In this document: in pieces, positions 53,354 through 60,344 of the stretch
Layout of the letters: each line of letters starts with the position of its first letter
How positions within the stretch are numbered: the first letter of the stretch is position 1
Source of the DNA: Archaeoglobus neptunius
GTDB lineage: Archaea > Halobacteriota > Archaeoglobi > Archaeoglobales > Archaeoglobaceae
Direction: 5' to 3'
DNA length: 64,000 nucleotides
Assembly (NCBI RefSeq): GCF_016757965.1
Contig: NZ_JAEKIW010000004.1
Span: 106,715 to 170,714 of the forward strand
Notes under the pieces: generated by a model
What the model was told of the DNA's origin: nothing
Seen by the model: only the letters and a program-made list of their open reading frames with translations
The model's database searches: none
Position numbers and translations under genes: made by a program

Positions 53354-53879
53354 AGAAATTGTCTATCGAACCATATTTATTTACAATTCTAAGATAGAGG
53401 TCGTCAAGGACTCTGCTTGAGGCACCCCATACCAGATGGCCTGCACACTCAAAATTTGGTCCCCAGTCCGTAACCCGGCGGGATTTCAGAACCTTTCTCA
53501 GCTCATCAACGAGCACTCTGCTTACCTCTCTACCATCCGGTACGAAATCGAGTGTGTTTATCATCCCGACCACCGGACAGATCCGTATTCTGTACTCCAT
53601 TACCTCTCTTGGTCTCAGAAAACCGAGAACACTTACGCTATCGGGATTTATTCCAAGCTCCTCCTCAAATTCCCTTAATGCAGCCTCGACCTCGCTTTCG
53701 CCATCCTCAATCATCCCTCCGGGAAAAGCAACATGTCCGGCACTTCTGTTCAACCCCTTTGATCTTTTTATCATAACTATTTTCGGGCAAATCTCGTCAA
53801 ATAGGGGAACCAGCACAGCAGCCTTACTTTTTTTATTTATGTAGTGATCAAGCAGCGGGATTAGTTTTTGGCTCAACAC
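53343..53879 (-). CDS. NUDIX hydrolase (CoA pyrophosphatase-like)
   Basis: A 178-residue pyrophosphohydrolase. The Nudix box is FPGGMIEDGESEVEAALREFEEELGI (GGx5Ex7REfxEExGI pattern, given here only as key residues: Gly-Gly, Glu, Arg-Glu, Glu-Glu). RSAGHVAFPGG ahead of it and VGMINTLDFVPDGREVSRVL after it are typical of the CoA-pyrophosphatase NudL/Nudt7-like subgroup. It starts with GTG and has a TATA box at leaderless distance. Confidence 0.9.
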   Translation of the reverse strand: MLSQKLIPLLDHYINKKSKAAVLVPLFDEICPKIVMIKRSKGLNRSAGHVAFPGGMIEDGESEVEAALREFEEELGINPDSVSVLGFLRPREVMEYRIRICPVVGMINTLDFVPDGREVSRVLVDELRKVLKSRRVTDWGPNFECAGHLVWGASSRVLDDLYLRIVNKYGSIDNFFSR

Positions 53880-53900
53880 AGGGTGAGTAGGTTGGGGATG

Positions 53901-53910
53901 TATTTAAAAA
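53901..53910 (-). promoter_or_regulatory. TATA box of the NUDIX gene
   Basis: On the minus strand TTTTTAAATA lies 22-31 nt before the GTG start at 53879, a classical leaderless archaeal arrangement. No ribosome-binding site is seen before the start, in agreement. Confidence 0.5.
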
Positions 53911-53917
53911 TTTCAGT

Positions 53918-55154
53918 TCAAATGGATTTTGCCCACATTTCTCGGATCGTGACGTAATTTTCCTTGACTCGCTGATCCTTTGAGCTTACCCGACTGCTCT
54001 GAACTGAACACTTTCTACCAACACACTCCTTCATAACAATTAACACCGCATCCGAATTTTCTACAACATAATCTCCAGAGCTGGCGTACTCGATCTCCGG
54101 AAATAGTTGTTTGAAGTTTTTCATGGCTTTTGGGTCGTACGCAACGACTTTTGCACCTTCTTCAAGCAGCACTTTAATGATAGGTATTGCTCTACTCTCT
54201 CACATCATCGGTATCTGGCTTGAAAGCTAAACCAAGAATGCCAATCGTCTTACCTTTCAGATCCGGAACGTGGTTTCTTAACATCTCTAATAACTTCAGG
54301 GGTTGCTCCTCATTTACTTCTATCACTGCTTTAAGCAACTTTGGGTTCTCTCCAATTTCTTCAGCCTTCTTAATTAAAGCTTTAACGTCTTTCGGAAAGC
54401 AACTTCCTCCAAAGCCTATTCCAGCTCTGAAAAACGATGGATTAATGCGATGATCTAATCCAGCTCCCTTGAAAACTTCGTACACGTCAATCTCAAGTTT
54501 TTTACATATATTGCCTATTTCGTTAGCAAATGATATCTTTGTTGCCAAAAATGCATTTGAGGCGTATTTTATCATCTCAGCGGTTTTGATATCGGTAATT
54601 AGTTTTGGACACTTAAACGATTTATACAAAGCTTCTAGTAGTTCCTTTGTTTTCTCATTCTTTACTCCAATTACAATTCTATCCGGATTAAAGAAATCGT
54701 GAACAGCGTTTCCTTCTCTGAGAAACTCAGGATTCATTGCAAGCCCAAAATCCTTAAAAGCTTCTTTTCCAGATTCCTTTTCAATAGTCGGTTTCACGAC
54801 TTCTTCTGTTGTTCCAGGTACAACCGTGCTTTTGACAGCTACAACATGGTCTTTTGCAGCATCTTTCACAAACTTCAGATTGACTGATCCGTCATCTTTT
54901 GAGGGCGTTCCAACACAGATGAACGAGATATCTGTTTCAGCTATGAACTCGTATTCATGCGTGGCCCTAAAGTTTCCAGCATTCCTTTCCATTAAATCTC
55001 CTAAACCTCTCTCAAATATTGGGGGTGTGGCAGAATTGATACTTTCTACTATTTTTTCGTCAAGGTCCACAAAAATAACTTCGTTGCCCAATTCAGCTAG
55101 CCCCATACCTGTTATCAGTCCAACGTAGCCTGAACCGATGATGGAGATTTTCAT
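53918..55154 (-). pseudogene. UDP-sugar 6-dehydrogenase, frameshifted and truncated
   Basis: Would oxidise a UDP-hexose to the uronic acid for surface glycans. The first frame (54192-55154) has the NAD motif SIIGSGYVGLITGMGLAELG, STVVPGTTEEVV, MNPEFLREGNA and the catalytic FGGSCFPKD. It stops after FKPDTDDVRE. The next frame resumes exactly where the family continues, VLLEEGAKVVAYDPKAM, so a 2-bp loss in the CT/AG repeat at 54195-54200 explains the break. After NSDAVLIV the sequence departs from the family and ends at 53918, so the last part (about 40-50 residues) is lost. Two lesions suggest a dead gene. Confidence 0.82.
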
Positions 55155-55220
55155 ACAAAAATTGCTGAAATTATCAACTTTACATAGATTTTGTGCACAT
55201 AATATCAGATTCTGATTGTT

Positions 55221-55400
55221 ATGGGTTTGAGCATGATCCCGGGCGGGATAGGGGTGGCTGAAGCTTCGATGACCGGTTTGCTGCAGTATTTTGGCTTAGC
55301 AGCGGAGGTAGCTGTCGCATCTACCCTGATAATCAGGTTCGGAACGCTCTGGTTTGGTGTGTTTTTGGGGTGGGCGGTTTTTGCCTGCAGAACACGTTAG
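55221..55400 (+). pseudogene. C-terminal fragment of an LPG-synthase/flippase-type membrane protein (UPF0104-like)
   Basis: A 59-codon open frame reads MIPGGIGVAEASMTGLLQYF, then a final membrane helix (VAVASTLIIRFGTLWFGVFLG) and stop. The PGGIGVxEAsm segment is the conserved near-C-terminal motif of the lysylphosphatidylglycerol synthase/UPF0104 flippase family, often encoded beside glycosyltransferases. The rest of the expected 300 or so residues is absent. With the broken dehydrogenase next to it on the other strand, it points to a former surface-glycan locus. Confidence 0.68.
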
Positions 55401-55460
55401 GTGGCATTGGAATGGGTCAACGGCAGGAGGTTGAAAGAAGCTACAAGAAACATCAAAAAA

Positions 55461-55470
55461 CCTTTATAAA
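55461..55470 (+). promoter_or_regulatory. TATA box of the first VapBC-like pair
   Basis: CCTTTATAAA ends 20 nt before the ATG at 55491 and has an A-rich run (CATCAAAAAA) just upstream that may be the BRE. Spacing fits a leaderless or near-leaderless transcript. A similar but degraded sequence lies at 59441-59466. Confidence 0.5.
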
Positions 55471-55490
55471 ATCTCAGCCGAATCTAAAGT

Positions 55491-55700
55491 ATGGGAAAGA
55501 TCATCCAGATAGAGGTTCCGGATGAAATTAATGAGGAGAAGTTGAAGATCGCAATATCACAGGCAATATCAGGGGAAAAAATGACAGTAGAGGAGGTTAG
55601 AAGACTTCTTGGGATAACTTCAGAGGAACTAACAGAGGAGCTTGAAGAAGTAAATGTAGCAGAACTCAGAGAAAAGGAGAAGAAAAGGCTGATAGGTTGA
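55491..55700 (+). CDS. VapB-like antitoxin
   Basis: A 69-residue charged protein. The N-terminal IIQIEVPDEINEEKLKIAIS resembles a short ribbon, and the rest (VEEVRRLLGITSEELTEELEE) is helical and likely wraps the toxin. Size, position and a 4-nt overlap (TTGA) with the PIN gene identify it as the antitoxin of the pair. The exact antitoxin family is not recognised. Confidence 0.7.
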   Translation: MGKIIQIEVPDEINEEKLKIAISQAISGEKMTVEEVRRLLGITSEELTEELEEVNVAELREKEKKRLIG

Positions 55701-56023
55701 TAATCGATACAGATATAGTTATTGTAAGGGTGAAAATCAAAGAAGAAATAAGTGAAGATATAACTGCTGTAACATTGGTTGAATATCCAAAGATAATCTA
55801 CTACAAAAAATTTTATGGTAAAATATTATTTCCAGACATTTCTGACTTCCTCTTAGCCCACAAGCTTCAGAACGAACTTATGAAAGTCGGAAAGCCTAAA
55901 GCCTTTGCCGATTTGGTAATAGCCTCGATCCGCATAAACAGGAAAGAGGAGCTTATCACGAAGGACAGGGATTTTCTGGACATAGCTGAAGTTTCAGACT
56001 TGAAGGTTAGGGTGGTTGAGTAG
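55697..56023 (+). CDS. PIN-domain toxin (VapC-like)
   Basis: A 108-residue PIN nuclease. The first acid lies in MIIDTDIVI, the conserved AVTLVEYPKII supplies the Glu, and FADLVIASIRINRKEELITKDRDFLDIA holds the later Asp residues. The region between DTDIVI and EDITAVTL is shorter than in typical VapC proteins, but all key acids are present. It starts with TTG inside the antitoxin stop. Predicted to cleave tRNA or rRNA. Confidence 0.8.
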   Translation: MIIDTDIVIVRVKIKEEISEDITAVTLVEYPKIIYYKKFYGKILFPDISDFLLAHKLQNELMKVGKPKAFADLVIASIRINRKEELITKDRDFLDIAEVSDLKVRVVE

Positions 56024-56055
56024 TAGGATGTTTGGTTCTGAAGGCAAAGTTGAGA

Positions 56056-56213
56056 GGCTTTGCCTGTTGGGGAGGATGAAGACATTAAGCTTACGATAAG
56101 GGATGCGGAGGGTGTTAAGGAAGTTAAGTGGGGCCTACCTCCACCATTCTTCGGAGAGCAACGTAAGGCCAAAACCGCGGGGGTTCCAGATCAACAACGT
56201 TGTTGTTGGGAAT
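56056..56213 (+). repeat. Decayed copy 1 of the island repeat (coding remnant)
   Basis: Copy of a coding sequence found four times between the toxin-antitoxin pairs. In one frame it gives EDIKLTIRDAEGVKEVKWGL followed by PPPFFGEQRKAKT; a base change in the G run then breaks the frame that in copy 2 continues FQINNVVVGDKPI. Bases 56142-56210 are identical to 57363-57431. It contains the palindrome CAACAACGTTGTTG. No intact gene is present. Confidence 0.75.
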
Positions 56214-56244
56214 CTCAGCGATTAACTTTTTATCAGGTCAAATT

Positions 56245-56634
56245 CTACCAGACGACTTCCACAATTCCGGATTCTCTAATCTCTCTGTCCTTCGTTATTA
56301 GCTTGGCGTTTAACAATTTTGCTGTAGCTACAATAACCCTGTCGTGAATTTCCTTTATCTTTATTTCCGGTAAAAGCTTAAAAACCTGGAAGTTAAAAGA
56401 TACTGGAACGAAATTACTACTAAGCTCCATTTTACTAATTAGCTCATTAAGATTTAGTTTGATTTTTCCAGTTTCTGCGAGATAAAGACACTCAGCCAGT
56501 ACAATAGTCGGGACAAATATGATTGCTTCTCCTTTTTCAGCAGAGGTGAAAATCCTATCAATAGCTGGCGGCAATTTGTCTGCAAGATACCATATGAACG
56601 GATGAGCATCAGTCACGTAAAACACGCGTACCAC
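56245..56634 (-). CDS. PIN-domain toxin (VapC-like)
   Basis: A 129-residue PIN nuclease: VFYVTDAHPFIWYL contains the first Asp, PTIVLAECLYLAETG the Glu, IHDRVIVATAKLLNAKLITKDREI the later Asp residues. Full length for VapC. Three in-frame GTGs near the start (56634, 56625, 56616) leave the exact start open; all overlap or abut the antitoxin end. It is read opposite to the first pair. Confidence 0.85.
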   Translation of the reverse strand: MVRVFYVTDAHPFIWYLADKLPPAIDRIFTSAEKGEAIIFVPTIVLAECLYLAETGKIKLNLNELISKMELSSNFVPVSFNFQVFKLLPEIKIKEIHDRVIVATAKLLNAKLITKDREIRESGIVEVVW

Positions 56635-56818
56635 CGAACACAGATTTTTTTGCGGATTCTATATACTTTTCTAACTCTTCATCTGAGACAAGAATATCAC
56701 ATATTCCCCTTAATGAAACAGGTTTCTTCTCTGCAAGTAAGTCTGATCTAAATGTTATTAACATCTTTATACTTTGAATTTCTTTTTCTATCTTTTCCAG
56801 TTTCTCCTCAACAACCAT
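56609..56818 (-). CDS. VapB-like antitoxin
   Basis: A 69-residue protein, mostly helical, with an N-terminal coil (EEKLEKIEKEIQSIKMLITF) and a short C-terminal tail (KKSVFGGTRVLRD). It precedes and overlaps the PIN gene by 26 nt, the usual antitoxin place. No DNA-binding motif is obvious, so this could be a non-repressing antitoxin. Family not recognised. Confidence 0.65.
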   Translation of the reverse strand: MVVEEKLEKIEKEIQSIKMLITFRSDLLAEKKPVSLRGICDILVSDEELEKYIESAKKSVFGGTRVLRD

Positions 56819-56880
56819 ATATCACTTTCAAAATCCAAACTTTTTAAATTTATGCAGTTGACTGACAACTGATAACACAT

Positions 56881-57500
56881 AAAATCGTAAACTATCTCCT
56901 CAACCTCGACAAAAAGAGGGCAGCATAATCAAATCCTTCTTCCCCCTCCAGGAAAGAATCGAATTCCTGAACCGGTTCAAAGAATCCAACGAGAAGCTGT
57001 GCAGGGAGTACTTCGGCACGGAAAATCAGTTTGTCCTATCCAAGGAAGAGATAGAGTTCTACAGAGAGTAGGACAAGATTCCGAGAGAAGTAATAGAAAA
57101 AGCCGTAGAGGAAATGTACAGAAAGGTTTTGGAGTTCATGAGGAAAAGCGGAATAATGGCTAAAGAAAAGATTTTCCCCAAGGTGAAAGTGAACTACTTA
57201 GCTAATAACCTCGACTTCTTCAGGATAGATGTTGTGAACGCAAACCTGTTAAACGGCAAACTCACGATCGGTGGGCTGGCTTTGCCTGCTAAAAGGGTGA
57301 GAGCATCAAACTGACCATTAGGGATGCCGAGGGTGTTAAGGAAGTGCAGTGGGGCTTGCCATCACCATTCTTCGGAGAGCAACGTAAGGCCAAAACCGCG
57401 GGGGTTCCAGATCAACAACGTTGTTGTTGGGGGATAAGCCGATTGAGGTGTACGTTAACGGCAGAAAAATGGCTGAGATTGTGATTGAAGGCAGAACTAC
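56881..57500 (+). pseudogene. Decayed copy 2 of the island repeat, the longest copy
   Basis: The fullest trace of the repeated gene. Read through lesions it gives VNYLLNLDKKRAA (frame break near 56925), IKSFFPLQERIEFLNRF, KESNEKLCREYFGTENQF, an in-frame TAG at 57069-57071, EMYRKVLEFMRKSGIMAKEK, NLDFFRIDVVNANLLNGKL, GGLALPAK (2-nt gain near 57295), SIKLTIRDAEGVKEVQWGL, then (after a further break at the G run) NNVVVGDKPIEVYVNGRKMA. At least four lesions show it is dead. I do not recognise the family; the SNEKLxREYFG part has the look of some glycan-modifying enzymes, but this is only an impression. Confidence 0.75.
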
Positions 57501-57540
57501 AATAGAGAAAAAATATAAGTCTTTAAAACAGATTCTGAAC

Positions 57541-57774
57541 ATGGCTGAGTTAAAAATTAAAATTCCCGAAGACCTAAAAAGAAAAATGGAAAAATTTGAA
57601 GTAGATTGGTCGCCGGCAATAAGAAAGATGATTGAAAAGGAAATACAGAATTTAACAGAGATTGAAAAGATCGTGTCCAAGAGTAAGATGACCGAAGAGG
57701 ATGCTTTGGAACTTGGCGAGAAAATCAGCAGGTCAATTGCGGAGAGGTTCAGGAAACATGTTGATGGTGGTTGA
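57541..57774 (+). CDS. VapB-like antitoxin
   Basis: A 77-residue protein. The start AELKIKIPEDLKRKMEKFEVDWSP is the common archaeal VapB/CopG-like opening (a beta strand then helix), followed by a helical tail (LTEIEKIVSKSKMTEEDALEL) that would wrap the toxin. ATG 57541 is chosen from this conserved start and because AAAATATAAG lies about 25 nt upstream as a TATA box. The frame runs further up into repeat copy 2 and is rejected. It overlaps the toxin by 17 nt. Confidence 0.8.
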   Translation: MAELKIKIPEDLKRKMEKFEVDWSPAIRKMIEKEIQNLTEIEKIVSKSKMTEEDALELGEKISRSIAERFRKHVDGG

Positions 57775-58174
57775 CGCTAACGTTGTGTTTGCATCTCTCA
57801 TAGCCAGAGGAGGGACTTTCAGGATTTTTGCTATTAACAGAATCTTGGGTAAATTCCGTTTTGTAGCTCCTGAGTACCTGTTCATAGAAATCCGCGAGCA
57901 TTTTGATGAAATAATAGAGAAGACTAAACTATCTCGGGAAGAATTGAACGTTATCGTGAATTTCTTGGAAAGCCAGATCGATGTAATCCCGTTTGAGGAA
58001 TTTGAAGATAAGTACGATGACGCTAAGAGCATCTCACCTGACGTAGACGATGTTCCCTATCTTGCCTTAGCTTTAAAATTGAACTGTCCGGTATGGTCTA
58101 ACGATAAAAAGTTGAGAAGGCAAAACGTTGTTAAGGTATATACAACGCGAGAGGTAATACAGATGTTAAAGTAA
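57758..58174 (+). CDS. PIN-domain toxin (COG1569-like subgroup)
   Basis: A PIN nuclease of about 138 residues. MVVDANVVFASLIARGG has the first Asp, EYLFIEIREHFDEIIEK the Glu, and SPDVDDVPYLALALKLNCPVWSNDKKLR the later Asp residues, including the DVDD cluster usual in the PIN_3-like group. The start is ATG 57758 or 57764; both overlap the antitoxin end. Complete. Confidence 0.85.
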   Translation: MLMVVDANVVFASLIARGGTFRIFAINRILGKFRFVAPEYLFIEIREHFDEIIEKTKLSREELNVIVNFLESQIDVIPFEEFEDKYDDAKSISPDVDDVPYLALALKLNCPVWSNDKKLRRQNVVKVYTTREVIQMLK

Positions 58175-58212
58175 AAATTTTAAGAGTGCTGAAAACTCAT
58201 GAAACTCCTGAA

Positions 58213-58450
58213 CTGCTTAAAGAATCCAACGAAAAGCTGTTCAGGGAGAGCATCAAACTTACGATAGGAGACGCCGAAGGTGCGAAAGAAGTGCAGCGGG
58301 GTTACCCGCCTTCACCTCACTTTGGAGTGCAACGCAAGGATAATCTAAAGCTAAGAATGCAAGATTTCAGGTTAACAATGTTATTGTGGGGATAGCCCGA
58401 TTGAAATTTATCTTGGAAACAGGAAAATTGCTGAAATTGTAATTTGAAGG
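58213..58450 (+). repeat. Decayed copy 3 of the island repeat
   Basis: Reads LLKESNEKLFRESIKLTIGD, then AEGAKEVQRGYPPSPHFG, and after frame breaks VNNVIVGDSPIEIYLGNRKI with AEIVI and a stop. Compared with copy 2, the middle section between EKLxRE and SIKLTI (about 85 residues) is cleanly deleted. This is the most diverged copy at base level. It keeps the tail found in copy 2, so both derive from the same gene 3' end. Confidence 0.72.
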
Positions 58451-58578
58451 TATAGGCTCGAATACTGCACTTTAACCGTTGGGAAAATTAGCCACGACCA
58501 ATGAATTAAGAACGGTTCAGAAAAGAGAACGTACAAGCTGGCTGAGAAAATTGTTACGTATTTGATTTTTTCATCCTC

Positions 58579-58942
58579 CTACTTGTTATCAATCAATTTC
58601 TCTTTCACAAAAGTTAAAAACTCCTTTACAGCTTCTTCTGGCTTTTCACTTATGTAACTCTCTACGACGTTTCCCTCACTGCCATTGTGAAAGTGCTTTG
58701 GAAAAGTCTCCACGTATTTCCATTTAGCGTGAGGTATATTGTCGTGCCTGAAGACTTTGCCATCGATATGCCTTCTTTCCCAGTGATACGCATAACGGCT
58801 CAGTCTTTCAGAAATCCATACATCAACGAAACTTACCATCAGTAATGAAAATTCTCAGCTTGTGCGTGATCTCTGTAAATTCAACAATATCTGGAAACTC
58901 TTTTTCCGCCACTTCAGCAAGCCTTCTAAGCCTTTCAATCAC
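58579..58942 (-). pseudogene. TumE-like toxin, single-base frameshift
   Basis: The C-terminal frame (58579-58839) reads ISERLSRYAYHWERRHIDGK, VFRHDNIPHAKWKYVETFP and HKHF-like HFHNGSEGNVVE, typical of TumE/DUF6516 toxins. The N-terminal frame, from GTG 58942, reads VIERLRRLAEVAEKEFPDI and RIFITDGKF before a stop. Removing one C in GTTTCGTTGAT (plus-strand equivalent near 58823-58830) joins the two into a normal protein of about 120 residues. The start overlaps the antitoxin end by 8 nt. Either an inactivated toxin or a sequencing error. Confidence 0.72.
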
Positions 58943-59216
58943 CGAGCTCCCTCAATGCGGTTTTTATTTTCTCAATCTGCGATTCTAAATAATCGAGCCT
59001 GAAGAAATCATCCAAAGTGTTTTCTTCATCAAGCTTTCCGGATTTGTATAATTCTTCAAACTCCTTCGCCGATTTTACACCATATTTTCTACATATTTCG
59101 AGTATTTCTGCATTGTACTCCTTCATTTTCTTTTTTAGATAGGTTCTCAAACTCTCCTTCTCAAGTGTTTTCATATCGATTCCAAGAATCCCGGAAACTT
59201 CGGAAAATATGCCCAT
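58935..59216 (-). CDS. TumA-like antitoxin
   Basis: A 93-residue helical protein with the opening SEVSGILGIDMKTLEKESLR, then EYNAEILEICRKYGVKSAKEF and a Glu/Lys-rich C-terminal coil (LESQIEKIKTALREL). This layout matches antitoxins that accompany TumE-type toxins. It is intact while its toxin is frameshifted, a common pattern in decaying pairs. It overlaps the toxin start. Confidence 0.72.
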   Translation of the reverse strand: MGIFSEVSGILGIDMKTLEKESLRTYLKKKMKEYNAEILEICRKYGVKSAKEFEELYKSGKLDEENTLDDFFRLDYLESQIEKIKTALRELGD

Positions 59217-59294
59217 TGAATTGGTATTGGTTTTTTGCTTAAAGATTTTTGTGGTTACAAAAGAGGGTGTAGTAAAAGGTTAGCCTTACTGCTA

Positions 59295-59435
59295 CGAGGA
59301 TGAGGACATCAGGCTGACCGTGAGGGATGCGGAAGATGTAAGGAAGTGCAGTGGAGGTTACCTTCGCCATTCTTCGGAGAGCAACGCAAAGCGAAGAATG
59401 CGAGGTTCCAGATCAACAACGTTTTAGAAAATTCA
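59295..59435 (+). repeat. Decayed copy 4 of the island repeat
   Basis: Reads EDEDIRLTVRDAED, then breaks frame; the bases continue to match copies 1 and 2 through CCATTCTTCGGAGAGCAACG and GTTCCAGATCAACAACGTT. The palindrome half CAACAACGTT is kept but the rest of the tail is lost. It lies between the TumE-like pair and the last VapBC pair. Confidence 0.7.
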
Positions 59436-59503
59436 AGAACCATCAAAAACCTTTTCCAAATTCAGACTGCGACACCTTCTCAGGAAAAACCGAGAAATCA
59501 AAT

Positions 59504-59926
59504 CTACTGCAGATCTTCAATCTCACCGTCCATCCATATTCGTTTTATCCACTTCACTTTATCAAAATCTGAATCTTCGGATACAATGTGTCTTATCCCA
59601 GCCCTTTTCATGCTTGCGGCATGTATTGCATCCGATGGCTTCAGGTTGTATTTAGCCATGATTTCTTTCATGAGCCCGTATTCTTCACCATCCAGCCGAA
59701 TAATGTTTACAAGATTCATTATCCTATCCAGAAATTCAAATATTTCCTCAAGCTCTATTCCGTACTTCCTGTTCAAAATCCAGACAACTTCGTCAATCAC
59801 AACGATGTTGGTTAGAAGATTGTGGTTTTCCAGCTTCTTTAAGAGGCTTACACAGTAATCGAAGGTCTCATCACTCTCAGAGTATTTTAGGTAAATTATA
59901 TAGTTCGCATCTATGAAAACTTTCAA
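59504..59926 (-). CDS. vapC: PIN-domain toxin (VapC-like)
   Basis: A 140-residue PIN nuclease. KVFIDANYIIYL carries the first Asp, TNIVVIDEVVWILNRKYG the Glu, and KPSDAIHAASMKRAGIRHIVSEDSDFDKV the later Asp residues. All four acids are in place and the length is normal. It overlaps the AbrB-type antitoxin by 4 nt and looks fully functional. Confidence 0.9.
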   Translation of the reverse strand: MKVFIDANYIIYLKYSESDETFDYCVSLLKKLENHNLLTNIVVIDEVVWILNRKYGIELEEIFEFLDRIMNLVNIIRLDGEEYGLMKEIMAKYNLKPSDAIHAASMKRAGIRHIVSEDSDFDKVKWIKRIWMDGEIEDLQ

Positions 59927-60150
59927 AACTCATCCTCCAAGCTGAATTTATAAACGTCCCTCGCAATTTTCTTTCTGTTCTCTTTGAGCCATCTCACAAG
60001 CTCGTCTACGTCAGACCTTTCAATCACAATTTTTCCATTTCTCTCATCGATAAGCAGGAGATTACCGGGCTCGATGCCAAGTCTCTCCCGTATAACTTTG
60101 GGTATCACAATCTGCCCCTTTGGCCCGACTCTAACTTTTAGGCTAACCAT
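59923..60150 (-). CDS. vapB: AbrB-type antitoxin (VapB-like)
   Basis: A 75-residue DNA-binding antitoxin with a SpoVT/AbrB swapped-hairpin domain: VSLKVRVGPKGQIVIPKVIR, ERLGIEPGNLLLIDERNGKI. The C-terminal helix (VRWLKENRKKIARDVYKF) should bind the PIN toxin. ATG 60150 gives the standard N-terminus; the frame extends 7 codons upstream. This is the most classical of the five pairs in the island and probably represses its own promoter. Confidence 0.9.
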   Translation of the reverse strand: MVSLKVRVGPKGQIVIPKVIRERLGIEPGNLLLIDERNGKIVIERSDVDELVRWLKENRKKIARDVYKFSLEDEF

Positions 60151-60316
60151 TGGTATAACTCTGTACAACAAGAAATATAACTCTTTCTACAGGCTACCTT
60201 TAGATATGTAGCCCATCCATAACCGGTTTCACATTGATTTCAGCATCATGGTCTGCTTGTGCCAATCTTCATTCCACACGACTAACTTGCTTCTACATGC
60301 AGAAATCAGAGAAAAA

Positions 60317-60326
60317 CTTTTTTATC
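60317..60326 (+). promoter_or_regulatory. TATA box of the farnesyltransferase gene
   Basis: CTTTTTTATC, preceded by an A-rich GAAAAA, lies 19-28 nt before the GTG at 60345. The spacing fits leaderless transcription and supports that start over upstream ones. Confidence 0.45.
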
Positions 60327-60344
60327 TGCCACCCAAGTTTGAAT

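Noticed and set aside
55491..60150. Insertion sequence or transposase driving the toxin-antitoxin island
   Set aside because: No transposase-like frame, terminal inverted repeats or target duplications were seen; the repeated segments are protein-coding remnants.
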